From Actinomycetes bacterium (lineage in GTDB: Bacteria > Actinomycetota > Actinomycetes > JAHEKZ01): a stretch of DNA of 25,827 nucleotides. Positions 14,020-22,844 of this stretch are shown here, piece after piece (within the stretch, counting starts at the first letter, position 1; every line of letters begins with the position of its first letter). The stretch is from positions 1 to 25,827 of the forward strand of contig JAJAYM010000095.1 of NCBI GenBank assembly GCA_027117675.1, given 5' to 3'. Both the position numbers and the translations under genes were made by a program. The notes below the pieces were generated by a model. The model did not search any database. It saw nothing but the letters and a program-made list of their open reading frames with translations, and had not been told where the DNA came from.

Positions 14020-15243
14020 ATGGCCAGTCCCTACGTCCAGCTGTTGCGGACGCCGCACGCGTGGCCGTTCTCTCTGGCTGGCTTCTTCGCTCGCCTACCC
14101 CTCGCGATGGGGGGCTTGGCGCTGCTGCTGCTCATGGTCGAGATCACCGATTCGTACTTTCTAGCCGGCGCCGTGAACGCCACCTACATCCTGGTTGGAT
14201 CGTTCGCAGCCCCCGCCATCGCGATGTTGATCGACCGCTACGGGCAGCGCCACGTGATCGGACCACAGATCACCATTCATGTCATTGGGGTGACGGCTCT
14301 GCTCGTGCTCGCTGCCACCGACGCGCCGCTTTGGACCTTCTTCATCGCCGCTGCCGTCGCTGGCGCCGCACTGCCGGTCGTGGGAGCAGCCGTGCGTGCG
14401 CGCTGGTCCTATCTGTTGGTTGATTCACCGTAGTTGCGCAGCGCCTACTCGTGGGAGTCGGTGGTTGACGAGTTCGTCTTCATCGTTGGACCCCCGCTGG
14501 CAGCCGGGGTCGCGGCCACGATTGGCCCACCGGCTGCTCTCGCGCTGACCGCCGTAATCGGTGCGAGCGGTACCGCAGCGTTGCTCGCTCAGACGTCAAC
14601 CGAGCCCGCCCCGCGTCCAGAGACTCGGCTCGGTGGGCGTTTGGCCATCACCTACCCCGGCATGCCAGCGGTGGTCCTGGTGATGGCGATGCTCGGTGTC
14701 GTGTTCGCCGGCGTCGAGGTCACGGTCATCGCCACGGCCCGTGAAGGGGGATCGGTGGCGGCGGCCGGGGTAGTCCTGGCGCTCTGGTCGGTGAGCTCGA
14801 TGCTCTCTGGGCTCTTCATCGGCGGCACGCAACGGCTCCCCGGACTCCCCGTCCAGCTCCTCGGAGGTGCCGCAGCGACGATGCTCCTGCTCACGCCGCT
14901 GTTGTTCGTTCACTCCTTGGTCGGCATCAGTGCCGTGCTCTTCTTCGCCGGCGCCGGCGTCTCCCCGGCCTTGATCGCTGGATTCGCTCTGGCGGCTCGC
15001 TTGGTACCAGCCCCGGCCCTCACCCAAGCGCTGACGTGGACGTCGACAGCGATCGGCGTTGGCTTCGCGTTCGGGGCACCAGCCAGTGGGTGGCTGGTCG
15101 ACGAGATTTCGATCAACGCCGGGTTCTGGGTGGCCATCACAGCTGCCGTGGTGGCCACCGTCGCAGCCCTCGGGGGGCTGCGCAGCATGGCCCATCGGTT
15201 GGGCGATCCCGGGGAGAGCACCGACTCGGTCCGAGGGGTGTGA
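14020..15243 (+). pseudogene. MFS transporter gene interrupted by one in-frame TAG stop
   Basis: The reading frame encodes a 12-helix major facilitator transporter of about 406 residues, but codon 138 (14431-14433) is TAG. The first part (137 residues) has helices 1-4 and includes MLIDRYGQRHVIGPQ, a loop 2-3 motif. Right after the stop, in the same frame, comes LRSAYSWESVVDEFVFIVGPP, a conserved block of this actinobacterial MFS family (relatives carry L-R-x-A-x-x-x-E-S-x-x-D-E), and the protein continues to 15243. The rest of the sequence shows no decay. A single CAG to TAG change is the simplest cause. TTG at 14434 has no ribosome binding site, so reinitiation is not supported. Substrate is unknown. 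It sits directly before sepH (13 bp), as in Streptomyces-type gene order, so read-through transcription may still matter. Confidence 0.85.
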
Positions 15244-15256
15244 CATTCTTGCCGCC

Positions 15257-16075
15257 ATGGCAGACCTTCGACTGGTGGGCGTCACCGATGACGGTGCTCG
15301 ACTGATCCTCGAGCGGGCAGACGGCGGCCAAGAGCATGTGGCGGTCGACGAGCGGCTGCGGTCCTTGCTGCGCCGGCCAACAGCTCAGGCGACGCAGACT
15401 CAGCTCGACCTGGAGAGCCGGCTCAGCCCCCGTGAAATTCAAGCAAGGATCAGAAGTGGGCAGAGCCCCGATGAGGTCGCCATCGAGGCAGGGATCTCGG
15501 TCGAGCGAGTGGAACGGTTCGCCGGACCGATCCAGCACGAGCGCGAGTACATCGCTCAAGAGGCAGCCAAGGTCAGTGTTCGCCGCGATGATCACGGCGC
15601 TGTGATGCTGCTGGGCGAACTCGTCGGACAGCGCCTTGAGCAGCGCGGGGTTCCCCGCGACGGGATGCACTGGGACGCCTGGCGCCGCGACGACGGCGGC
15701 TGGGAGGTTCGGCTCGATTATCTGGCCGCAGGTAAAGAACGGTCGGCTGAGTGGGTTTACGACCCGGCACGTCGCACCATGACTGCTGACGACGACGAAG
15801 CCCGTTGGCTCCGTGAGGAGGAGCCAACCGCCGCGGTGACCCCCCTGCGATCAGTGCGCGCTGTCGACGATGCAGCAAAGAACGCAGAACCGGAGCCGCC
15901 CGAAGAAGCAGTCGCCGAGACCGAACCGATAGTGAAGTCAGGGACCCAGGAGGCCATCGACGTCTTGCTGCGCGGACGCGAGACCGTGCCGGACGCACCA
16001 CCGACCAAGCGGAAGAAGAAGGCTTCAGTACCCAGCTGGGATGAGATCCTTTTTGGATCTCGGAAGCCGGAGTAG
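15257..16075 (+). CDS. sepH: SepH (DUF3071) septation protein
   Basis: A 272-residue actinobacterial cell-division factor. SepH is known to bind FtsZ and promote its assembly. The N-terminal domain (1-100) starts MADLRLVGVTDDGARLIL and contains a helix-turn-helix (about 57-90, LSPREIQARIRSGQSPDEVA and AGISVERVERFAGP). After the conserved EREYIAQEA segment and a second structured region to about 180 comes an acidic, Pro/Glu-rich linker. The conserved tail is basic KRKKKASVPSWDEILFG. It is shorter than Streptomyces SepH mainly in the linker. The start is 13 bp after the MFS stop; a weak CATTCT lies seven bases before the ATG. Confidence 0.92.
   Translation: MADLRLVGVTDDGARLILERADGGQEHVAVDERLRSLLRRPTAQATQTQLDLESRLSPREIQARIRSGQSPDEVAIEAGISVERVERFAGPIQHEREYIAQEAAKVSVRRDDHGAVMLLGELVGQRLEQRGVPRDGMHWDAWRRDDGGWEVRLDYLAAGKERSAEWVYDPARRTMTADDDEARWLREEEPTAAVTPLRSVRAVDDAAKNAEPEPPEEAVAETEPIVKSGTQEAIDVLLRGRETVPDAPPTKRKKKASVPSWDEILFGSRKPE
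16043..16061. repeat. Perfect 7-bp inverted repeat in the 3' end of sepH
   Basis: GAGATCC (16043-16049), a TTTTT loop, and GGATCTC (16055-16061). It lies inside the codons for the conserved DEILFGSR tail, 14 bp before the sepH stop and 37 bp before the convergent DUF5998 stop. It could act as a bidirectional 3' hairpin but lacks a T-run after the stem. Confidence 0.4.
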
Positions 16076-16097
16076 ACCCGCCTCGTTCTCGTTCGGT

Positions 16098-16691
16098 TCA
16101 GCGACTGGTCGCGTGCGACAGCGATCGCGCGAATGCGACCGCCTGCTCAACGCCGTCGATTCCGTCGGCCGCAACCGATACCCGGACCGAAAAATCGTCA
16201 ACGGTTGAGCTGCCGGTGTATCCATGGTCGGCCTCACACTCAGGGTCACCACAACTTGCCGGTTCGAGGTCAAGGCGACTGATGGCACCCCATCCCACGG
16301 TGATCACCACCTCACGCGGCAGCGCGCCGGGGTCGTAACCAGCCGGGTTGTCAACAGCATGACTAACAACCACCGAAGTGAGCCGGTCGATACGCACCGC
16401 TTCGGTACTGGTCGCTGCATGCGGTGGGCCGGTCAGCTCGTCGGCCGGGTAGTCGTCAGTGTGGCCGATCACCAGACGCGTCGGCGTCAGGAGGACCACC
16501 GTCAGGTGACGGCGCAACTCGTCGCGGTCGAAGGTGGCCTCATGGTGCACCAGGAACGACACGAGTTGCTCGCCAGCGGCCGCCAGTTCCAGCGAGTGCA
16601 GCACGACGTTGGGGTAGTAGCCGCAGCGCTCCACAGCCGTACGCAACTCGCTTTGCTGCTGCCCCTGCGTGGTGACGGGTAAGTCGGTCAT
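16098..16691 (-). CDS. DUF5998 family protein
   Basis: A 197-residue soluble actinobacterial protein of unknown function. Recognised by ERCGYYPNVV near the start, VHHEATFDRDELRRHLTVV, the long conserved stretch LPREVVITVGWGAISRLDLE, and CGDPECEADHGYTGSST, whose two cysteines and histidine could bind a metal. Relatives lie next to sepH in Streptomyces. The ATG at 16691 is favoured because MTDLPVTTQG matches the family N-terminus; in-frame ATGs at 16700 and 16715 would add 3-8 residues. No Shine-Dalgarno is visible; CACAAT seven bases before the ATG is a weak -10-like match. Confidence 0.9.
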   Translation of the reverse strand: MTDLPVTTQGQQQSELRTAVERCGYYPNVVLHSLELAAAGEQLVSFLVHHEATFDRDELRRHLTVVLLTPTRLVIGHTDDYPADELTGPPHAATSTEAVRIDRLTSVVVSHAVDNPAGYDPGALPREVVITVGWGAISRLDLEPASCGDPECEADHGYTGSSTVDDFSVRVSVAADGIDGVEQAVAFARSLSHATSR

Positions 16692-16732
16692 GCTACCCAT
16701 TGTGGCACCGCCCACCGACGACTCTCCCTGGG

Positions 16733-19420
16733 TCAGCCAAGAAGCCGCCGAGCCGGCAGATCGGTCCGACTCTGGGGGTGCCTCAGGGTGATCGCTGCGC
16801 CCAGGACCGCCAGGCCCTGCTCAGATGCCACGACCGGGCGAAGCACTAAGCGAGCCACCTCCGGCAAATCGTCGGCCAGCCGGGCTAGCCGGGCCACGAG
16901 GTCGCCGAGCAGTTCGCGATCGATCGCATGGCCGGAGCCGCCACGCCGCAATAGCCGAGCCGCCCTGGGTCGGTCGAGCAGCTCCTGAATGTCGTGGGCC
17001 GATAGCGGTGGAACAGCGTAGGCGTGGTCCCCCATCACGTCATAGGCAACTCCACTCAGCCCGAAGGTCACCACGGGACCGAAGAGCGGGTCCTCAGCAG
17101 TTTCGACGACCAGGGAAACCCCAGGATTCGCCTGCCGCTGCACGACCAGTCGGTCGTACTCGAGCGGCTCAAGATCAGCCAGGCGAGCAGCGAACTGGTA
17201 CCGAAGATCCCCCTCGTCGACGATGTCGAAGTAGACGCCCCCCAAGTCGCTGCGTAGTCGCAGGTAGGCATCGACCGTCTTGAGTACGACGGGGTAACCC
17301 AGTTCGGCCGCAGCGCTGGCCGCCTCGTCCGCCGTCCGGGCGGTGCGATGGGGCCACAGCCGCACGCCGTAGTGCTCCAGAAGTGCGGCGGCCGCGGAAG
17401 CGTCGAGGGTCCGTTGCTCGTGCATTCCGGCCAGCAACATGTTCACCATCACCCGAGCAGCTTCGACGTCGATCCCCTCCGGGACGACGGGAGTGTCGCT
17501 GGCGTGTTGACGCCACACGACGTGTTGGTGGACGGCCGCGAGCGCCCGCACTGCGTCCTCGACGGCCGGGTAGGTGGGAACCGCGCCCACCTCGAGCGGG
17601 CCCGGCGCGCGGCCATCGAGCAGCCTGTGGGCACCTTCGACGGCAAACATCACTGCCAGGATCGGAGTGTTCGCACGGGCCGCTACTCGGCGGACTGCCG
17701 CAGCCGCGCGGGCTCCGGTGTCATGCAGGCCGGGGACGTACATGGCCAAGATCGCGTCGACCGCCGGGTCGTCCGCGGCCGCAGCCAGTGCACGCTCGAA
17801 CTCCTCAGGCGTCGAGCGCTGATCGAAGACGACCGGCGGATCGACCCATTGCAGGCCGGCTCCAGCCACAGCGTCTGCCGCCATCAAGGTCATCGCATCG
17901 GAGTTGCCCATCGCCAGAACGCGATTGCCCTTGGGCATGGGCTGGGTGACCAGCAACTGCGCTACGTCGTACATCTGCGCAATGGTCTCGGTCCTGATCA
18001 CCCCGGACTGCGAGAACATCTGCTCAATAGCCTCGGGGCGCATTTGCGTGCTGCGAACCGCATGGCCCAGGGGCGCACCCTGCGTGGAACGGCCGGCTTT
18101 GACGCAGACGATGGGTTTGCGGGCTCCGAGCCGCCTCGCAATTCGGCTGAACTTGCGGGGGTTACCGATCGACTCGAGGTAGAGCATCACGACCTCGGTC
18201 GCGTCGTCGTCTTCCCAGTACTGAAGCAAGTCATTCCCGCTGATGGCGGCAGGGTTTCCGGCCGACACGAAGGTCGAAATTCCCAAGTCGCGTCGGCTTG
18301 CCGCCTCGAGCAGTGCGGCTCCCGGCGCACCCGACTGCGCAAAGAACCCGATCGGGCCGCAGGCAGGAACGTGCGGCGACAGCGAGGCGTTCAGCCGAAC
18401 GCCCTCATCGGTGTTGATGAAGCCGAGCGCGTTCGGTCCAAGGACCCGCAGACCGCAGGCCCGCGCCATACGCATCAACGACTGCTGGGCCGCCCACCCT
18501 TTCTGGCCGCTCTCACCGAAACCGGATGAGACAACAACCAGGTTGTGTACCCCGGCGACGGCGGCGTCGTGAACGATATCGGCAACGGTGGATGCAGGCG
18601 TAGCGACGATGGCGAGGTCGATGGGCGAGGGCGCCTCCGACAGCGTCGGATAACAGGGCAGGCCGGCCGCCTCGTCGCCGGCATTGGGGTTGATGGCCAC
18701 GACCGGCCCAGTGAAGCCGCCATCGACCACATGCCTGGCGACCGCGTACCCGATCGACATCGGGTTTCTACTCGCGCCAACTATGGCGACCGAGCGAGGT
18801 CTGACGAGCCGCGCCACCGAGTTTGCTTCGGCGCGTTGTTCGCGTGCGTGGGTAACGGCTAGCGACGACGCGGTGGGCGTGATGTCGAACGACAACGCGG
18901 CAAACCCGTCCTCGCGAGCAGTAGCGGCCGTGTAGCCGGCATGCTGGAAAACCTCAATCATCCGCGTGTTCTCCGGCAAGACCTCGGCGACGAACCGGCG
19001 CACCCCACGTTCGCGGGCTGCCTGGGCAATGTGTTCAAGAAAGATCGTGCCGAGCCCGCGCCCCTGGTGCTCGTCCTCAATGACGAAGGCGACCTCGGCT
19101 TCGTCATCGGACACCCGGTCATAGCGCACGACGCCGATGATCGCGTCGCCGATCGTGGCCACCAGCGCTCCACGGCCGTCGTAGTCGACGTGGGTGAACC
19201 GCTCGACGTCTCGATCAGAGAGCCTCGGGTAGGGGGCGAAGAAGCGGTAGTAGACCGTCCGCTCCGAAAGCCTTGAGTGGAACGCGATCAGTCCGGCAGC
19301 ATCGTCAGGCCGAATCGGCCGCAGGTGGCAGGTGCCACCGTCGCGCAGGACGACGTCGGCCTCCCACGCACTGGGGTAGGCCGAGGGCAGACCAGGCTCC
19401 ACGTCGGAGATCACAGCCAC
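16733..19420 (-). CDS. Bifunctional GNAT acetyltransferase / NDP-forming acyl-CoA ligase-like protein (Pat-like)
   Basis: An 895-residue fusion. An N-terminal GNAT domain (about 20-175) has the acetyl-CoA loop DEHQGRGLGT (117-126). Next are a CoA-binding Rossmann domain (about 205-305, SVAIVGASRNPMSIGYA), succinyl-CoA-ligase-like domains (about 310-600, with LGPNALGFINT and GFFAQSGAPGAAL), and a C-terminal ATP-grasp domain (about 670-890, PVVLKTVDAYLRLRSDLGGV). This resembles Pat-type protein lysine acetyltransferases with the GNAT domain at the N-terminus. The phospho-His loop is changed: GHAVRST (H453) in place of SHTGALA, so ligase activity is doubtful while regulation by CoA or ATP remains possible. 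The GTG start at 19420 follows TAGCGT at six bases. It is divergent from the gyrA/parC gene by 113 bp. Confidence 0.92.
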   Translation of the reverse strand: MAVISDVEPGLPSAYPSAWEADVVLRDGGTCHLRPIRPDDAAGLIAFHSRLSERTVYYRFFAPYPRLSDRDVERFTHVDYDGRGALVATIGDAIIGVVRYDRVSDDEAEVAFVIEDEHQGRGLGTIFLEHIAQAARERGVRRFVAEVLPENTRMIEVFQHAGYTAATAREDGFAALSFDITPTASSLAVTHAREQRAEANSVARLVRPRSVAIVGASRNPMSIGYAVARHVVDGGFTGPVVAINPNAGDEAAGLPCYPTLSEAPSPIDLAIVATPASTVADIVHDAAVAGVHNLVVVSSGFGESGQKGWAAQQSLMRMARACGLRVLGPNALGFINTDEGVRLNASLSPHVPACGPIGFFAQSGAPGAALLEAASRRDLGISTFVSAGNPAAISGNDLLQYWEDDDATEVVMLYLESIGNPRKFSRIARRLGARKPIVCVKAGRSTQGAPLGHAVRSTQMRPEAIEQMFSQSGVIRTETIAQMYDVAQLLVTQPMPKGNRVLAMGNSDAMTLMAADAVAGAGLQWVDPPVVFDQRSTPEEFERALAAAADDPAVDAILAMYVPGLHDTGARAAAAVRRVAARANTPILAVMFAVEGAHRLLDGRAPGPLEVGAVPTYPAVEDAVRALAAVHQHVVWRQHASDTPVVPEGIDVEAARVMVNMLLAGMHEQRTLDASAAAALLEHYGVRLWPHRTARTADEAASAAAELGYPVVLKTVDAYLRLRSDLGGVYFDIVDEGDLRYQFAARLADLEPLEYDRLVVQRQANPGVSLVVETAEDPLFGPVVTFGLSGVAYDVMGDHAYAVPPLSAHDIQELLDRPRAARLLRRGGSGHAIDRELLGDLVARLARLADDLPEVARLVLRPVVASEQGLAVLGAAITLRHPQSRTDLPARRLLG

Positions 19421-19426
19421 CCACCC

Positions 19427-19432
19427 ACGCTA
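19427..19432 (-). promoter_or_regulatory. Candidate -10 element for a leaderless GNAT/acyl-CoA-ligase transcript
   Basis: TAGCGT on the minus strand with six bases (19421-19426) to the GTG at 19420. This selects 19420 over the in-frame GTGs at 19414 and 19402. No Shine-Dalgarno is present. Confidence 0.42.
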
Positions 19433-19533
19433 CTGCTCGTCCACGGTCCCAGCGGGTCGGCGCGGCGTCAGAGGGTGGCTCAGGAGAGACTGGCCGGGTC
19501 CGCCCCGCGCATCCCACTGGAGCCCCGTCCCGC

Positions 19534-21975
19534 ATGGCCCGTCGCAAGTCCACTCCGGCCGCATCCGAGCCTGTCCGCGAAACGATCGTCGACGTCGACG
19601 TCGCTGATGAGATGCAGGGCAGCTTCCTCGAGTATGCCTACTCGGTGATCTACTCCCGAGCGCTGCCCGACGCGCGCGATGGGCTCAAGCCGGTACATCG
19701 CCGCATCCTCTACCAGATGGACGACATGGGGCTACGCCCCGACCGCGGCCACGTGAAGTCGGCGCGCGTGGTGGGCGAGGTGATGGGAAAGCTGCACCCA
19801 CACGGTGACGGTGCAATCTACGATGCCTTGGTCCGTATGGCGCAGCCCTTCTCGATGCGGTTGCCGCTGGTCGACGGCCACGGCAACTTCGGCAGTCTCG
19901 ACTCCGGGCCGGCGGCCATGCGCTACACCGAGTGCCGTCTGGGTGCTGCAGCATTGCTCATGACGGGGTCGATCGGCGAGGACGTCGTCGACTTCACCCC
20001 GAACTACGACGGCCAACTCACCGAGCCGCAGGTGCTCCGGGCCGCGTACCCGAACCTGCTGGTCAATGGCGCCACTGGCATCGCGGTCGGCATGGCCACG
20101 AACATGGCTCCCCACAACCTGGTTGAGGTCATCTCCGCAGCTCGCCACCTGTTGGCACACCCAAAGTCCGACCTCGACACCATGATGCGCTTCATCCCCG
20201 GTCCCGACCTTCCAACGGGGGGCAGCATCGTCGGCCTCAACGGCATTCGCGACGCATACGCGACGGGCAAAGGTTCCTTCCGCGTCAGATCAACGACTCG
20301 GATCGAGAACGTCACCCCACGCCGCAAGGGCATCGTGGTCACCGAGCTGCCAATGGGCGTTGGGCCGGAGAAGGTGGTCGAAAAGATCTCGGACCTGGTC
20401 CGCAACAAGAAGTTGCAGGGCATCAGCGGCCTCGTCGACCTCACCGACCACGAGCAAGGGCTCCGGCTGGTCGTCGAAATAAAGAACGGCTTCAACCCTG
20501 ACGCCATACTCGACGAGCTCTACCGACTCACTCCGATGGAAGACTCGTTCGGCATCAACAACGTCGCTCTCGTCGACGGCCAACCGCGGACGCTCGGGCT
20601 GCTCGAGCTGCTCCACGTATACCTCGAGCACCGAATCGACATCGTCCGGAGGCGATGCGAGTTTCGTCGCCGCAAGGCCTCCGAGCGCCGGCACCTGGTC
20701 GATGGCCTGCTCATTGCCATCGTCGACATCGACGAGGTCATCGCCGTGATCCGCGGTTCCGACGACGCCGCGCAAGCCAAGGAGCGTTTGATCGGCGTAT
20801 TCGACCTGAGCGATGTCCAGGTGACGTACATCCTGGACATGCCATTGCGCCGCCTCACCAAGTTCAGTCGGATTGAGCTCGAGACCGAACGCGAGCAGTT
20901 GGTGGCGACCATCGACGAGCTCACAACGATCCTCGACGACGAGAAGATCCTGAGAAGGCTGGTGTCCTCAGAGCTCGCGGAGGTCGCGAAGCAGTTCGGG
21001 ACCCCTCGCCGCACTGTTCTGCTCGAGTCGGCCGGCCAGCCAAGCAGCGCCGCCACACCCCTTGAGGTCAGCGACGACCCCTGCCGAGTGCTGATGTCGG
21101 CTACCGGACTGCTCGCCAGGACCGTCGACGAAGCGCCGCTCGAACCAGTCAGTAAGCGCGCCAAACACGACGTCGTCGTGGGCGACGTCGTCACGACGGC
21201 ACGCGGTGATGTCGGTCTCCTCACGTCCGCGGGCGAGGTCGTCCGACTGTCGGTCCTCGACCTGCCCACCCTGCCTAACACTGCCGCCGGACCGACTCTC
21301 TCCGGTGGAGCGCCGGTTCGTGAGTTCGTCGACCTGGCTCGCGGTGAGCGGCCGCTGGGGCTGGTGCCCCTCGACGGCCCGGCGACCATCGCGCTGGGCA
21401 CCCGACTAGGCACCGTGAAAAGGGTCACCATAGAGCCGTTGGCCAACAAGGCGAGGTGGGACCTCATCAGCCTCAAGGACGGAGACGAGGTGATCGGCGC
21501 AGCCGCCGCTACCGACACTGACGATGTCGTGTTCGTGACCTCAGACGGACAGCTGCTTCGCTTCGGCGCGTCAGCGGTCCGTCCCCAAGGCCGGACCGCC
21601 GGCGGCATGTCCGGCGTCCGGCTAGGTGCCGACGCAGAGGTGGTCTTCTTCGGCACCGTCTCAGACACTGTAGGAGCTGCCGTGGTCACCGTCGCTGGTA
21701 GTTCAGCTGCGCTCCCCGGCACCGAGGGCGGCAGCGTCAAGGTCACAGACTTCGGCGAGTACCCCGCCAAGGGCCGAGGGACCGGCGGGGTGCGGTGCCA
21801 CCGGTTCCTCAAGGGTGTGGACACGTTGATCCTCGCGTGGGTAGGACCGGCCGCCCCGATCGCCTGCGCCGCCGCCGGCGTCCCGATCGAGCTTCCACCA
21901 GCCGTGGGGCGACGCGACGGTAGCGGCGAGCCCGCCGGCCAACCGATCGCCGCAGTGGGTTCGAGCCGCGGGTGA
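19534..21975 (+). CDS. Type II topoisomerase subunit A (GyrA/ParC paralogue)
   Basis: An 813-residue DNA-breaking subunit. With a GyrB/ParE-type ATPase subunit, not in this window, it relaxes or decatenates DNA. The winged-helix core has KSARVVGEVMGKLHPHGDG, the catalytic Tyr in MRYTECRL, and a coiled-coil region (about 440-500). The C-terminal beta-pinwheel starts near 515. The QRGGKGV-type GyrA box is not intact: PQGRTAGGMSGVRL is only a degenerate version, which suggests a topoisomerase IV-like role, as for Streptomyces SCO5836. The position matching E. coli GyrA Ser83 is Gly (GDGAIYD) and the Asp87 position is kept. The ATG at 19534 fits the family start; an upstream frame extension is rejected. 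The last bases overlap the next gene in GTGA. Confidence 0.95.
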   Translation: MARRKSTPAASEPVRETIVDVDVADEMQGSFLEYAYSVIYSRALPDARDGLKPVHRRILYQMDDMGLRPDRGHVKSARVVGEVMGKLHPHGDGAIYDALVRMAQPFSMRLPLVDGHGNFGSLDSGPAAMRYTECRLGAAALLMTGSIGEDVVDFTPNYDGQLTEPQVLRAAYPNLLVNGATGIAVGMATNMAPHNLVEVISAARHLLAHPKSDLDTMMRFIPGPDLPTGGSIVGLNGIRDAYATGKGSFRVRSTTRIENVTPRRKGIVVTELPMGVGPEKVVEKISDLVRNKKLQGISGLVDLTDHEQGLRLVVEIKNGFNPDAILDELYRLTPMEDSFGINNVALVDGQPRTLGLLELLHVYLEHRIDIVRRRCEFRRRKASERRHLVDGLLIAIVDIDEVIAVIRGSDDAAQAKERLIGVFDLSDVQVTYILDMPLRRLTKFSRIELETEREQLVATIDELTTILDDEKILRRLVSSELAEVAKQFGTPRRTVLLESAGQPSSAATPLEVSDDPCRVLMSATGLLARTVDEAPLEPVSKRAKHDVVVGDVVTTARGDVGLLTSAGEVVRLSVLDLPTLPNTAAGPTLSGGAPVREFVDLARGERPLGLVPLDGPATIALGTRLGTVKRVTIEPLANKARWDLISLKDGDEVIGAAAATDTDDVVFVTSDGQLLRFGASAVRPQGRTAGGMSGVRLGADAEVVFFGTVSDTVGAAVVTVAGSSAALPGTEGGSVKVTDFGEYPAKGRGTGGVRCHRFLKGVDTLILAWVGPAAPIACAAAGVPIELPPAVGRRDGSGEPAGQPIAAVGSSRG

Positions 21976-22844
21976 CGCTCACCTGTTCGGCCAACGGCCG
22001 TGCCATCGGCGAACCCCTCGCCGGCACCGCCCCGCACGCCCGACTCTGGGTCCTGCTCGAGCAGCCGGGGCCGTGGGGCCGCGCTGCACCCCTCGAGAGC
22101 CGCCTGCCCACCCAAGTAGGACAAGCGCTCACCGAGCTCACTGAGTCGCGTCCGGTTCGCCTGGGGCTGATCAGGGCCGTCGGTACACACGCCGATGGCC
22201 AGGCCACTGCTCGCACTTTGTTGGTCGCCCGCACAGATGCTGACCACTCGTGGCTTGCGGCTCGGTCGATTACCGATGTCGAGGCCCTACCGGGTGAGCT
22301 CGACATCGCCGCACTCCTGACGTCCGACGGCGTTCCAGGCGCTCTCCCTGGTGAGCCGCTGCCGACGCCGGTCAGCGCCACGCTGGTATGCACGAACGCC
22401 AAGCGCGACCAGTGCTGCGCAATGCTCGGTCGCCCTTTGGCGGCTTCGATGGCCGCAGACGCCGAACTCGATACCCAGGTGTGGGAGACCTCTCACACCG
22501 GTGGCCACCGCTTCGCACCCACCTTCGCCTCGCTGCCAGACGGGTACCTCTTCGGGGGTCCGAACGCCGCCTCCCGCAGCCTGGACGCCTGCCGCGGCCG
22601 GTCCGCTCTGCCTCCGGCGGCCCAGGTTGCCGAGCTCGCGGTGTTACGCGAACGTGGCGCGCGGCGACCGCGTGCGCTCAGCGTTGCGCGCTCTAGTGAC
22701 GACGGCTACCTCGTACGCGACGGCGCCGCAGTTTTCACTGTGCGGGTGACCGCCACGCCAGGACCTGACCGCCCCGAGAGCTGCGGCAAACAGCCGGTGC
22801 CCTCGTCGTGGTTCAGCACAACCGTAACCCCCAGCAACGTGTGA
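21972..22844 (+). CDS. Sucrase/ferredoxin-like family protein (thioredoxin-fold [2Fe-2S])
   Basis: A 290-residue protein of the Suc_Fer-like family. The N-terminal part has GEPLAGTAPHARLWVLLEQP and GPWGRAAPLESRLP. The central thioredoxin-like ferredoxin domain has CTNAKRDQCCAMLGRPLA, with three cysteines, and WETSHTGGHRFAPTFASLP, with conserved histidines. These are the usual metal-cluster residues of the family. The electron-transfer partner and role are unknown, and the word sucrase in the family name is historical. The GTG start overlaps the topoisomerase TGA by 4 bp, so the two are translationally coupled. The C-terminal 40 residues are less conserved. Confidence 0.9.
   Translation: MTLTCSANGRAIGEPLAGTAPHARLWVLLEQPGPWGRAAPLESRLPTQVGQALTELTESRPVRLGLIRAVGTHADGQATARTLLVARTDADHSWLAARSITDVEALPGELDIAALLTSDGVPGALPGEPLPTPVSATLVCTNAKRDQCCAMLGRPLAASMAADAELDTQVWETSHTGGHRFAPTFASLPDGYLFGGPNAASRSLDACRGRSALPPAAQVAELAVLRERGARRPRALSVARSSDDGYLVRDGAAVFTVRVTATPGPDRPESCGKQPVPSSWFSTTVTPSNV

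Noticed and set aside
14434..15243. Separate MFS half gene starting at the TTG after the TAG
   Set aside because: No ribosome binding site, and the sequence begins in the middle of a conserved block that continues the upstream frame; it is one interrupted gene.
16031..16040. CCCAGCTGGG palindrome near the sepH end
   Set aside because: Ten bases with no loop; in GC-rich DNA this is expected by chance and lies in conserved coding sequence.
17348..18529. Plus-strand open frame of about 390 codons inside the GNAT/acyl-CoA-ligase gene
   Set aside because: Arg/His/Gly-rich shadow of a well-supported minus-strand gene; no domain or ribosome binding site.
19273..19533. N-terminal extension of the GyrA/ParC paralogue
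   Set aside because: Translation is Arg/Pro/Thr-rich without family similarity, and it would run into the 5' end of the divergent gene; ATG 19534 gives the normal N-terminus.
20520..22247. Long minus-strand open frame (about 575 codons) opposite the topoisomerase gene
   Set aside because: Serine/arginine/threonine-rich low-complexity translation with no motif; it mirrors the codon bias of the real plus-strand gene.
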